A DNA stretch of 21,685 nt, from contig JAICHN010000027.1 in assembly GCA_025924845.1 (NCBI GenBank), forward strand, positions 1 to 21,685. Direction: 5' to 3'. This DNA comes from Chloroflexota bacterium (GTDB lineage: Bacteria; Chloroflexota; UBA5177; JANWHV01). The stretch's first letter is position 1. Each line of letters starts with the position of its first letter. Below, one piece after another: positions 7,702-14,456 of this stretch. The notes below the pieces were generated by a model. The model did not search any database. It was not told where the DNA came from and worked only from the letters and a program-made list of their open reading frames with translations. Position numbers and translations under genes: made by a program.

Positions 7702-8454
7702 CTACCGAGACGAATCCAGGTCAGCCTGAAGGCGCGCTAACTGCTCACGGAGCCGCGCGTTCTCGGCTTCGGCGCTATCGGCCCGTGCCGCTTCCATCCT
7801 GACCCGTGCCGCCTCGCGCTCGGCCCGCGCTTGCTCCATGGCCGCGCGTTCGACGGGGGTGGGCACGAGGCGGCCCGTCGCTCGCTCCCGCAGACGCAGC
7901 AAGTAGCCGTCGATGAGCCACTCATACTCGGGCAGGGTCACGCACCGTACGGCTCCGTCCTCCTCGGCCGTCACCCGCTCGTAACGGCCGAACGCCGTGA
8001 GCCCATGCACCTGCAACCGAGGCGACAGCAGTTCGCCCAGGGGGTCGAACTGCACGTACTCGCGCACTCCCAGGGCTGCGTAGTCGGTCTTCTTCCCCGC
8101 ACTGTCGCGGTCCTTGGTGCTGGGCGAGGCGCCTTCATAGACGAGATCCGGCATCTTCCCCTCATCCCAGAGCCGATATTGGCGGCGGGGCACCTCGTAG
8201 ACCGGATCGAGCGGGCCCACGCCGCGGGCCAGGAACACGTCGGGAGTAAGATGCCGCCGCCAGTTCCGAGCATCAAGCAGGATCATCAATTCCACCGCCA
8301 CGGTGTCGTCCGGAGCGACCACCGCTTCCAGGAGCATCGCCACGGTACGCTGGGCCCGCTCGTGCTGAGTGGAGGGCATGGTGCGGTTCCCGCTTTGCGG
8401 ATAGTCCCGAATATCGGGGCGGTGGGAAGCGACTCGACTGGGCATCGTAGCCAT
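7702..8454 (-). CDS. Uma2 family PD-(D/E)xK endonuclease-like protein with C-terminal coiled coil
   Basis: The protein has 250 residues. Uma2 (DUF820) proteins share a restriction-endonuclease fold and occur in many copies in Cyanobacteria and Chloroflexota; their biological role is poorly known. The core is complete: HLTPDVFLA (Asp72), then YEGASPSTKDRDSAGKKTDY giving Glu107, Asp117 and Lys122, and GVREYVQFDP. Residues from about 205 to the end form a charged Ala/Arg/Glu-rich coiled coil, a common Uma2 add-on. I chose the ATG at 8454 because it has a GAGG site and matches the usual RPDIRDYP beginning. The longer open frame extends antisense into the neighbouring antitoxin. Its ribosome site abuts the point where the upstream vapC homology ends. 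Confidence 0.85.
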   Translation of the reverse strand: MATMPSRVASHRPDIRDYPQSGNRTMPSTQHERAQRTVAMLLEAVVAPDDTVAVELMILLDARNWRRHLTPDVFLARGVGPLDPVYEVPRRQYRLWDEGKMPDLVYEGASPSTKDRDSAGKKTDYAALGVREYVQFDPLGELLSPRLQVHGLTAFGRYERVTAEEDGAVRCVTLPEYEWLIDGYLLRLRERATGRLVPTPVERAAMEQARAEREAARVRMEAARADSAEAENARLREQLARLQADLDSSR

Positions 8455-8462
8455 GGCAGCCT

Positions 8463-8567
8463 CACAATGATGTATGTGTCGGCGAAGGACAGGAACTGCT
8501 GCTTGAGGCCGGGGTGGCCTCCGCGTAGAAAAGCGATGCAGGTATCGGTATCGAGCAGGTATGTCAC
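8463..8567 (-). pseudogene. vapC-type PIN toxin, truncated after about 35 residues
   Basis: Starting at GTG 8567, which overlaps the antitoxin stop as GTGA, the frame reads MTYLLDTDTCIAFLRGG and continues to SFADTYIIV. This is the standard first strand and helix of a PIN-domain ribonuclease, including the first catalytic Asp (Asp6). After Val35 the resemblance stops and the DNA becomes the ribosome site and start of the Uma2 gene. The second, third and fourth acidic residues of the PIN active site are absent, so no nuclease can be made. A deletion, or recombination with the 5' side of the Uma2 gene, explains the junction near 8463. Confidence 0.75.
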
Positions 8568-8803
8568 GCAATCTCGTCTCGTTGCTCGTACGTGCCCTGG
8601 GGGTGGCGCACAAAGTCCCTATCAGTGAGCGACCCATAGGTCCGCCCGATGAAATCACTCCAGGGCTCGGTCGAGAGCGGTTCGCTCTCATCCTCATTGA
8701 TCGTCACCACCGCGCGGTGCCGTCCCGGTGTGAGGGCAAGCGGTTGATCGACACGCGCCACGCCCTGTCCAGCGACAATGAGCGTTGCTTCAAATGATTG
8801 CAT
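8564..8803 (-). CDS. Antitoxin of a VapBC-like module (its toxin is truncated)
   Basis: The protein has 79 residues. The N-terminal half, FEATLIVAGQGVARVDQPL and then TPGRHRAVVTINE, has the pattern of a small beta-rich AbrB/VapB-like dimerisation and DNA-binding region. The C-terminus SDFIGRTYGSLTDRDF followed by HPQGTYEQRDEIA is a typical toxin-wrapping tail. ATG 8803 has AAGGAG 7 nt upstream. The stop overlaps the toxin start (GTGA), the usual architecture of toxin-antitoxin operons. The cognate vapC is cut short, so this antitoxin is an orphan; it could still repress its own promoter or neutralise a related toxin. A TATACT at 8850-8855 (minus strand) is a possible -10 box. Confidence 0.8.
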   Translation of the reverse strand: MQSFEATLIVAGQGVARVDQPLALTPGRHRAVVTINEDESEPLSTEPWSDFIGRTYGSLTDRDFVRHPQGTYEQRDEIA

Positions 8804-8883
8804 GTCAAATCTCCTTCCTCCGCGGTTGCCTGTCCCAGCAGGCTTCTCAAGTATACCCCGCCCGCTTTTCAATAACATTACCG

Positions 8884-9006
8884 CTACACCCCAAACACCT
8901 TCAGCACCTCGTCGCCGTAATGATTGATCACCTTCACGGCGAACTTGCCGGACTCCGGCCGCTCGAACGGTCGGCTTATCGTGCTGTACAGACTGCTCCA
9001 GGCTGC
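8884..9006 (-). pseudogene. C-terminal fragment of a probable DNA methyltransferase / restriction gene
   Basis: A 40-codon open segment between stops reads AAWSSLYSTISRPFERPESG and ends KFAVKVINHYGDEVLKVFGV before TAG 8884-8886. The ending (V-K-V-I-x-x-x-G-D/N-E-V-x-K/R-V) resembles the C-terminal strand of Mod-like adenine-specific DNA methyltransferases. The family call is from memory of that motif and is tentative. The upstream part is absent: an in-frame stop lies at 9007-9009 and the next sequence belongs to a different gene (a DUF4411 remnant). No start codon or ribosome site serves it, so it is a fossil. Confidence 0.4.
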
Positions 9007-9011
9007 TTAGC

Positions 9012-9357
9012 CTACGTCTCCGTTCTCCAACTTGTCTTGAAACCCAGCGAGCGATTGAGAGCAAAAGGATCAAGGCAGCGTATCGAGAACGTTTTACAAA
9101 CATCCGGAATCTTCCGATTCTGCCGCGTTTTCGCGGGCCTCGACACCTCGGTTGTAACGACACAGCGATCAGGTCCGGCTAGAGCGTATGCGACCAAGAA
9201 CGGGTCGCGGCCAAGTTGCTCCAACTCATCATCCGCGAGATCCGGAGCGTAACCAACCGGCCGATACGACCCGCTGTACAATCTGAGGATCTACTTCCTC
9301 ATTAAGCGACAATGCGGCGACGATGTCAGCGTTCTTTAGCCAATCGAGGGGTGCCTC
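9012..9357 (-). pseudogene. DUF4411 PIN-like toxin remnant, N-terminally truncated and frameshifted
   Basis: The C-terminal frame (9012 to about 9250) reads APDLADDELEQLGRDPFLVA followed by CVVTTEVSRP, KIPDVCKTFSIRCLDPFAL and the end. RDPFLVAYA and KIPDVC are the hallmarks of DUF4411 proteins, a PIN-superfamily toxin group. The upstream portion, APLDWLKNADIVAALSLNEE and DPQIVQRVVSAG, continues the family pattern in a different frame. The two frames meet exactly at a tandem GGTTGGTT (minus strand; AACCAACC at 9251-9258). Removing one GGTT gives a continuous VVSAGYAPDL. The first 50-70 residues, with the initial catalytic Asp, are missing; TAG 9358-9360 of the repeat-protein gene lies directly before the fragment in the same frame. 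Confidence 0.7.
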
Positions 9358-9684
9358 CTATGCGTCGCGCGGCGCGGGCTTTGCTCCGCCTATCCCCAGA
9401 ATCTTTCCAGAGGCGCCGATGCTCAGGATACTTCCCGCGCTGCCTATACTGAGGATGCTGCCCGCGCTTCCGATGCTCAGCATACTGCCGGAACTGCCAA
9501 TACTGAGGAAGCTACCGGCGCTGCCCAGGCTCAGCACGCTGCCGATACTGCCAATACTGAGGATGCTGAAGGCGCCGGCAATGGAAAAGATGCTTCCGAT
9601 GCTCAGGACGCTGCCATGGGAGAGCAGCGAACGCCGTCTTCGCCGTCTTCTCGTCGCGTCTTGTCCGCCGATCATCACAGCCAT
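9358..9684 (-). CDS. Nine-residue-repeat (LSIGSAGSI) protein, unknown function
   Basis: The protein has 108 residues from ATG 9684, which follows a GGGAGA ribosome site. After MAVMIGGQDAT comes a run of seven arginines and SLLSHG, then about eight and a half copies of a nine-residue unit with consensus L-S-I-G-S-A-G-S-I (residues 24-100), and a short tail GGAKPAPRDA. The repeat alternates hydrophobic L-x-I-x-x-x-x-x-I positions with small Gly/Ser, a pattern suggesting stacked beta turns or a glycine-zipper-like membrane-active rod. The Arg block could bind nucleic acid or act as a topogenic signal. I have an impression that similar repeat proteins occur in Actinobacteria but cannot verify it. 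The ATG overlaps a TAA stop of an upstream minus-strand frame (TAATG). Confidence 0.6.
   Translation of the reverse strand: MAVMIGGQDATRRRRRRRSLLSHGSVLSIGSIFSIAGAFSILSIGSIGSVLSLGSAGSFLSIGSSGSMLSIGSAGSILSIGSAGSILSIGASGKILGIGGAKPAPRDA
9385..9615 (-). repeat. 27-bp coding tandem repeat in the LSIG-repeat gene
   Basis: Successive 27-bp units encode the nine-residue motif. Central units share long identical stretches such as ATACTGAGGATGCTGCC on the plus strand, while the outer units have diverged. The period is always a multiple of three, so copy-number change would lengthen or shorten the protein without breaking it. Confidence 0.8.
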
Positions 9685-9810
9685 TACCGTCTCCCAACTA
9701 AGTGTTGCTCCCAAGCCTTAGTTGCCGGCAATCCCTCCACCAGCCGATCAAAGATATCCTTTCCCTCGTAATGAGAGGATTTTCTTGCACGTATCCCTGG
9801 CCGCCATCGA
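9685..9810. other. Spacer between the deoB stop and the repeat protein
   Basis: On the minus strand a frame runs past the deoB end and reads SSHYEGKDIFDRLVEGLPAT to QHLVGRR before a TAA that overlaps the repeat-protein ATG. It has natural-looking composition but no start codon outside deoB, so it may be a gene fragment or chance. No convincing terminator for deoB is visible; the CCTC/GAGG inverted repeat near 9765-9779 is short. Confidence 0.3.
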
Positions 9811-10998
9811 TCAGGCGCCCGCGGCGAAGCTTGTGCCCACCGGCAGCGGCGGCAGGCCGAACAGATCGAGGACGGTGGCGCCCAGATCGGCGAAGCAGGT
9901 GCGGGTGCCGATGTTCGTACCCGCGGGAAGGCGATAGCCCTGGCCAAGCAGGGGCACGAACTCGCGGGTGTGGTCGGTGTGCGGCACCACGGCGGAGGGA
10001 TCCACCCCGTGGTCGCCCGTGATCAGCAGCGCGTCCTCTGGACCGAGCAGCGCGGTTATTTCGGGTAACACGGTATCGAAGGCAGCCAGGGCGTCGGCAT
10101 AGCCCTGGGGATCCTTGCGATGTCCGTAGACCATGTCGAACTCGATCAGATTGACGAAAATCAGCGCTTGCTCGTCCTGACGAAGCAGGTTCAGCATTTC
10201 GGCGATCGCTCCGGAATTGTTCAGGGCATGGAGGCTGCTCGTAATACCGCGTCCGGCGAAGATGTCGGAAATCTTGCCTACTCCGCGCACCGGGAAGCCG
10301 GCCGAGGTTATGACGTCCAGGGCGGTAATGCCGGGCGGCGGCAGCGCCCAATCACGGCGGCCCTCATTGTCGCGCGTATAGGCGCCGCGCTTGCCCACGA
10401 AGGGCCGGGCGATCACCCGGCCCACCGCGTCTTCGCCGGTGAGGGCGACGCGCATCTCCTCGCAGATGCGGTAGAGCTCACCCAGGGGAATCACCTCCTC
10501 GTGCGCCGCTACTTGCAGCACGCTGTCGGCCGAGGTATAGACGATGGGCTTCCCGGTACGCACATGCCTATATCCCAACTCGGCGATAATCTCGGTGCCC
10601 GAGGCAGGTTTATTGCCCAGCACGCCTCGCCCGGAAATGCGCTCGAACTCGGCAAGCACCGCTGGGGGAAAACCATGGGGGAACACCGGCTGCGGCGTCT
10701 CGCTGATCACCCCCATCATCTCCCAATGCCCGGTCACCGTGTCCTTGCCGTTGGAGGCTTCCTGTAGGCGTCCATAGACTCCCGTAGGGGCCGGATCGGG
10801 CGGTACGCCCTTGATGGGAGTGAGATGCCCCAGGCCCATTCGTCCCAGGTTAGGGAGGGTCATGCCGCCGATCGCTGCCGCCGTGTTGCCCAGCGAGTTC
10901 GCCCCGGCGTCACCATAGGCGTCCGCGTCGGGCGTCGCGCCACAGCCCACGCCATCCAGCACGATGATCGTCACCCGGTGGGCCGACGCGCCGTTCAT
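9811..10998 (-). CDS. deoB: Phosphopentomutase
   Basis: DeoB interconverts ribose-1-phosphate (or deoxyribose-1-phosphate) and the 5-phosphate, linking nucleoside salvage to the pentose phosphate pathway. It is an alkaline-phosphatase-superfamily enzyme with two Mn2+ ions. Metal ligands are visible at Asp15 (VLDGVGCG), Asp288/His293 (EFDMVYGHR), Asp329-His330 (TGDHGVDP) and His343 (TDHTREFVPL). The phosphorylated Thr is expected at Thr87 in NGKDTVTGHWEMMG. The 395-aa length is normal for the family. The ATG overlaps the stop of the upstream mutase (ATGA, 10995-10998), so translation is coupled. No purine phosphorylase gene is adjacent in this window. Confidence 0.95.
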   Translation of the reverse strand: MNGASAHRVTIIVLDGVGCGATPDADAYGDAGANSLGNTAAAIGGMTLPNLGRMGLGHLTPIKGVPPDPAPTGVYGRLQEASNGKDTVTGHWEMMGVISETPQPVFPHGFPPAVLAEFERISGRGVLGNKPASGTEIIAELGYRHVRTGKPIVYTSADSVLQVAAHEEVIPLGELYRICEEMRVALTGEDAVGRVIARPFVGKRGAYTRDNEGRRDWALPPPGITALDVITSAGFPVRGVGKISDIFAGRGITSSLHALNNSGAIAEMLNLLRQDEQALIFVNLIEFDMVYGHRKDPQGYADALAAFDTVLPEITALLGPEDALLITGDHGVDPSAVVPHTDHTREFVPLLGQGYRLPAGTNIGTRTCFADLGATVLDLFGLPPLPVGTSFAAGA

Positions 10999-12332
10999 GC
11001 GCGGATCACCGCCAGCACTTCATCCCGCTTCCGCTCCATCAACTCCCGCGAATCGGCCTCCACGTTCAGGCGCAGCAGCGGCTCGGTATTGGAGGGGCGG
11101 AGATTGAACCACCAGTCGTCGTACTGCACGGTCAAGCCATCCAGATCGTCCTGCCGGCCATCGGCGAAGCGCTCGCGCACCGCCTGAATGCGGGTCTGAA
11201 TGTCACGCACCTCGCTGTTCACCTCACCGCTGCGCACCCGTGTGCCAAGGGCGCCAATCAACTCACTGACCGGCTTCCCCTCACGGGAGACGAGCTCCAG
11301 CACCACCAAGAGGGCGATCAGGCCGGAATCGGCGTAGAAGTTGTCGCGGAAGTAGAAGTGGCCGGAATGCTCGCCGCCGAAGATGGCGTTCAGTTCGCGC
11401 ATTCGGGCCTTGATGAACGAATGGCCCACCCGTGTACGTACCGCCGTGCCGCCCAGCTTCTCGATCAGTTCGGGTACGCTTCGGGAACAGATCAGGTTGT
11501 AGAGGATGGTCGCGCCCGGATTACGCGCCAGCAAGCTCTTCGCCACCAGCGCGGTCACCATATCGCCGCCTACCAGATCGCCGTGCTCGTCGGTGATGAA
11601 CATCCGATCGGCGTCGCCGTCGAAGGCCACTCCCATGTCGGCGCCGTCCTCACGTACGGCCCGCTGCACATCGACCATGTTCTTCGCCTCGATCGGACTG
11701 GCCGGGTGGTTGGGAAACCGCCCGTCGAGGTCGAAAAAGAGGGCGCGGTAGGTGCAAGGGAGGCGGCCCATCACCTCGGGCACTACCAGGCCGGCCATAC
11801 CGTTCCCGGCGTCGATGCAGAGGCGGAGCGGCTTTACGGCGCCGGGGTCGATGAAGCTGAGCGCGTGGGCCGCGAAATCGGCCAGCACGTCGCGCTTATG
11901 CACCGTCCCCGTGTGTTCCTTGGCGGGCAGCCGCCCCCTGACCGCTATGTCGCGGATCTCAGCCAGCCCGGTCTCCGAGCTGATTGGCTGCGCCTGCTCC
12001 CGACAGAGCTTGAAGCCGTTGTATTGCGCTGGATTATGGGATGCGGAGACCATCACGCCGGCAGGATAGCCGAACTTGCCGACCGCGAAATAGAGTTCAT
12101 CGGTGCTGGTAAGGCCCAGGTCAATCACATCGGCCCCCTGTTCCGTCATGCCCTTGATCAGGGCGGCGGCCAGGGCGGGGCCGGAAACGCGCATATCCCG
12201 ACCTACGGCGATTTGGGGCACGCCAAGATGGTGGATGATCGCCCCCCCGATCGTATGGGCTGCCTCCTCATCCAGGGTGTCCGGATAGATGCCGCGCACA
12301 TCGTAGGCGCCGAAAATGGCCGGATCGATCAT
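10995..12332 (-). CDS. Phosphomannomutase/phosphoglucomutase (alpha-D-phosphohexomutase)
   Basis: The enzyme isomerises hexose-6-phosphate and hexose-1-phosphate (mannose or glucose) through a phosphoserine, supplying GDP-mannose or UDP-glucose precursors. The four hallmark loops are present: phosphoserine loop VSASHNPAQYNG (Ser98 from the ATG), Mg2+ loop FDGDADRMF (Asp238/240/242), sugar-specificity loop FGGEHSGHFYF (GEHSGH, typical of dual PMM/PGM enzymes) and C-terminal phosphate loop RPSNTEPLLR. The length of 445 aa is typical. I prefer ATG 12332, about 10 nt after GAAGGG, over GTG 12341. It is the first gene of a two-gene operon with deoB. A 7-bp hairpin and TATCAT -10 lie upstream. Confidence 0.93.
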   Translation of the reverse strand: MIDPAIFGAYDVRGIYPDTLDEEAAHTIGGAIIHHLGVPQIAVGRDMRVSGPALAAALIKGMTEQGADVIDLGLTSTDELYFAVGKFGYPAGVMVSASHNPAQYNGFKLCREQAQPISSETGLAEIRDIAVRGRLPAKEHTGTVHKRDVLADFAAHALSFIDPGAVKPLRLCIDAGNGMAGLVVPEVMGRLPCTYRALFFDLDGRFPNHPASPIEAKNMVDVQRAVREDGADMGVAFDGDADRMFITDEHGDLVGGDMVTALVAKSLLARNPGATILYNLICSRSVPELIEKLGGTAVRTRVGHSFIKARMRELNAIFGGEHSGHFYFRDNFYADSGLIALLVVLELVSREGKPVSELIGALGTRVRSGEVNSEVRDIQTRIQAVRERFADGRQDDLDGLTVQYDDWWFNLRPSNTEPLLRLNVEADSRELMERKRDEVLAVIRA

Positions 12333-12365
12333 TGGCTTCACCCTTCAATTGATCATTCATGCGGC

Positions 12366-12423
12366 GGCAGCCGCTAGGCTGCCTTCCTGTTCATGATAGG
12401 GCGTGCCGGCCTAGTATGCCCAA
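12366..12423 (-). promoter_or_regulatory. Putative promoter and leader hairpin of the phosphohexomutase-deoB operon
   Basis: On the minus strand TTGGGC (12418-12423) and TATCAT (12393-12398) are spaced by 19 bp, so the -35 is weak and the spacing long. Just downstream a perfect stem GGCAGCC/GGCTGCC (12366-12372 with 12377-12383, 4-base loop) would lie in the 5' leader about 35 nt before the start codon. Confidence 0.4.
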
Positions 12424-12451
12424 GGCGGCAGTACAGGCGCGCCTCACCGTG

Positions 12452-12519
12452 GATACTGTTGGCGAAATTGCCTGGGAGCGCTCCGAAGCCGGCGTTCGTG
12501 CCGATTTGCCGACAGTATC
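12452..12519. repeat. Imperfect long inverted repeat in a 349-bp gene-free stretch
   Basis: GATACTGTTGGCGAAAT (12452-12468) and GATTTGCCGACAGTATC (12503-12519) are near-perfect reverse complements (one mismatch and one bulge over about 17 bp). A palindrome GGAGCGCTCC sits between the arms (about 12475-12484). No open frame of interest covers the 12333-12681 stretch. It also holds CGGTTGG/CCAACCG arms at 12612-12618 and 12632-12638, which could belong to a terminator of the gene pair ending at 12682. Confidence 0.55.
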
Positions 12520-12681
12520 GCGTTTGCGGTCGATGCCGCGTTGTAGGAGCGCCGGTCTCCAGGCTCGCTTGGTGCGGCCGCGAGTCGTCCGGTAAGGCGT
12601 GCCCGCGAAGCCGGTTGGCAGCCTCCGGCGTCCAACCGCCGCGCCCCGCATACAGCCGGCGCCTGCCCTTTTGTTCGGGCC

Positions 12682-13233
12682 TCAGATCGGTGTTTGCAGC
12701 AGGCGCCGCCGGTCATGAACGATCGTGGCCACTTGCTCAATCTGGGCTTCCAGCCCCACGTACAACTCACCGGAATGCCAGGCATTGGCCGTGAGTTCTC
12801 GTACCGTCCGGGCCAGTTCCTCGATCCGGCCAACCAACGCCCGGTCAAATTGCAGCAAGTTCTCCAGCAAGGATCGCTCGTCCCGCCAGCGCCACCAGGT
12901 ACGATCCTGCGTGGGTACCGGCATGCCCCGGATCTCGGCGGCCAGGGTAGAAAGGCGCTCACGAACCTGGCCGATTTCCCGCAGCCGCTCCATGCTCTCA
13001 GGCGGCGGGAACGGCTGCTCACGAGTTCCCGGCGGCACGTAGCGGTGCTGGTACTCTCCTTGCAAGGCGCCCAGCGCATTCGCGGCCAGACCCAGCGTTT
13101 CGGCCGCCTTCTGCCGCACCAGAAGGTCATCCGCCCGCATTTGGTTCTTGATGTTATAGAAGTTGTATCCATAGCCGGTCAGCAGCAAATCGAGCTGTTG
13201 CAGCACGGGGTTGGTGATTTCCTCGCCGCTCAT
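12682..13233 (-). CDS. Helical partner of the SPFH protein, unknown function
   Basis: The protein has 183 residues and is predicted almost fully alpha-helical, with no signal peptide or membrane segment. It begins MSGEEITNPVLQQLDLLLTG. A long helix covers about residues 30-60 (KNQMRADDLLVRQKAAETLG), then a Pro-rich hinge with VPPGTREQPFPPPE at about 66-80, then helices with WWRWRDERSLLENLLQFD near 112-130 and a final helix ending RRRLLQTPI. Its ATG overlaps the stop of the SPFH gene (ATGA, 13230-13233), so the two are translationally coupled and the products probably interact. I do not recognise the family; a coiled-coil or four-helix adaptor is the simplest reading. Confidence 0.8.
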   Translation of the reverse strand: MSGEEITNPVLQQLDLLLTGYGYNFYNIKNQMRADDLLVRQKAAETLGLAANALGALQGEYQHRYVPPGTREQPFPPPESMERLREIGQVRERLSTLAAEIRGMPVPTQDRTWWRWRDERSLLENLLQFDRALVGRIEELARTVRELTANAWHSGELYVGLEAQIEQVATIVHDRRRLLQTPI

Positions 13234-14150
13234 GGCCGGTCACTACTTCTGAACGAGGACGGAGCCGGCGCCTGCGGTGCGGGTAGCGGAGCCGGCTGCC
13301 GCGGGGCGGCCGGCGTGGAGGGCTCTCCATGCGCCGCCACATAGTGGTCCGCCGACAGCATGGGATTCACGCCGCTGATGTTGAACGGGGCGCCCACCGC
13401 CATGTTCGGCGCGCTGACCGTGCCGTGCTGGGCCATCAGCATGGCCGTGTAGTAACGAACCGCATCAAGGGGATTTAGTCCGAATGCCTTGAGGGCAATC
13501 AGCGCCTTCATCCGTTCGTCGCGCGGAAACACCAGCACTTTGACCGAATCCACGGTCAAACCATAGCCGGAAAGGAACTGTTGCAGATGGTTGGAAACCA
13601 GCAGGGTGATGTCATGCAGTTTCTCATTGACGGACTCCAACGGGGTAATCTGCACGATCTGGTTGATCGCCTGCTCCACCACCGGGCCGGCATACATATT
13701 CACATCTTCCCTGGTTAAGCCGTGCCCTTTATACGGCATATGCTGAATCAACTTTACCGCGTCCTCTCCCGTTTCGACGTGAACATAATAGTCCACGCCG
13801 TAGGCCATTTCGGCCATTTCCCTGGAATAGGCGGTACCCGCGTCCTTGATCACCATCTTGCTTCGGCTAACATACAGGGCCTCATATTGCCAGGGGCTGG
13901 CCCCGCCGTACCACGACTGTACGATGGAGCCGAAAAGGAGCCGTTGCGGCGTGGACACGGTATATTGGCCTGTCTCGTAGACGTTGAGGATCGCTCCACG
14001 GGATTTCAGGATGCAAAAGTGGTTGCTTTCAACCGTGAGCAGCGAGCCGTTGATGATATCGTCGTGCGGGTAATGCCACATCAGCAAGTCCTGACCCATA
14101 ATTTCTTCACCCTCGGCGGTGAGGGTGGAAACGACCTGCCGTACCGCCAT
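13230..14150 (-). CDS. SPFH-domain protein (YdjI / 'virion core protein'-like)
   Basis: The protein has 306 residues. The region LLMWHYPHDDIINGSLLTVE followed by NHFCILKSRGAILNVYETGQYTV is the start of a cytoplasmic SPFH/band-7 domain of the YdjI type: bacterial proteins that sit on membranes and are often linked to phage-shock or envelope-stress proteins. After the SPFH core come helices (to about 235), then a tail with repeated Ala/Pro (PAPLPAPQAPAPSS) that looks disordered. No transmembrane anchor is seen. ATG 14150 has GAAGGAG 7-8 nt upstream and is preferred to a TTG at 14201. The second gene (helical protein) overlaps its stop. It might scaffold a membrane-associated complex with its partner; no PspA-like gene is in the window. 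Confidence 0.8.
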   Translation of the reverse strand: MAVRQVVSTLTAEGEEIMGQDLLMWHYPHDDIINGSLLTVESNHFCILKSRGAILNVYETGQYTVSTPQRLLFGSIVQSWYGGASPWQYEALYVSRSKMVIKDAGTAYSREMAEMAYGVDYYVHVETGEDAVKLIQHMPYKGHGLTREDVNMYAGPVVEQAINQIVQITPLESVNEKLHDITLLVSNHLQQFLSGYGLTVDSVKVLVFPRDERMKALIALKAFGLNPLDAVRYYTAMLMAQHGTVSAPNMAVGAPFNISGVNPMLSADHYVAAHGEPSTPAAPRQPAPLPAPQAPAPSSFRSSDRP

Positions 14151-14314
14151 CGATCGTACTCCTTCTTGAATTGCCGCAATAAATCCGTCGTGGATCCCCA
14201 AGCATCGCGCGTCCGCTTCGCCGGCGCCTGGGTGCAGCGTAGCACGACGGTGGGTCCGCCGCTACATCATGCCAAAGATCCTGCGCATAAAATTCGCATG
14301 GAAGACCAGACAGG

Positions 14315-14350
14315 GCAGGAATGCGCGAACGCCCGTGCGCGCATTCCTGC
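14315..14350. other. Perfect 13-bp inverted repeat in the divergent spacer
   Basis: GCAGGAATGCGCG (14315-14327) and CGCGCATTCCTGC (14338-14350) are exact reverse complements around a 10-base loop. It lies in the 306-bp spacer (14151-14456) between the divergent SPFH and metallopeptidase genes. About 40 bp downstream is TGTTACACT (14389-14396 covers TTACACT), a possible extended -10 for the peptidase gene. It could be an operator or cruciform; no T-run follows, so an intrinsic terminator is unlikely. Confidence 0.55.
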
Positions 14351-14456
14351 GCTGGCCGGCGGGCGTACCTGCGGAGGCTGTGTATTCTGTTACACTGGCC
14401 GCAGACTAGGGCCGTGCCTGTCGTTGCTCTGTATCCCAGGGAGTTCGCAACGTCCT

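Noticed and set aside
8564..9163. A 199-residue version of the antitoxin with a long N-terminal extension
   Set aside because: The extension is the out-of-frame reading of the methyltransferase fossil and non-coding DNA; ATG 8803 has a strong ribosome site.
9385..9615. CRISPR-like array
   Set aside because: The repeats are contiguous 27-bp coding units with no unique spacers and are in frame with a protein.
11358..12377. Long plus-strand frame opposite the phosphohexomutase gene
   Set aside because: Antisense shadow; the minus strand carries all four catalytic loops of the family.
13722..14456. N-terminal extension of the metallopeptidase frame
   Set aside because: It lies antisense to the SPFH gene and the signal peptide begins at the ATG at 14457.
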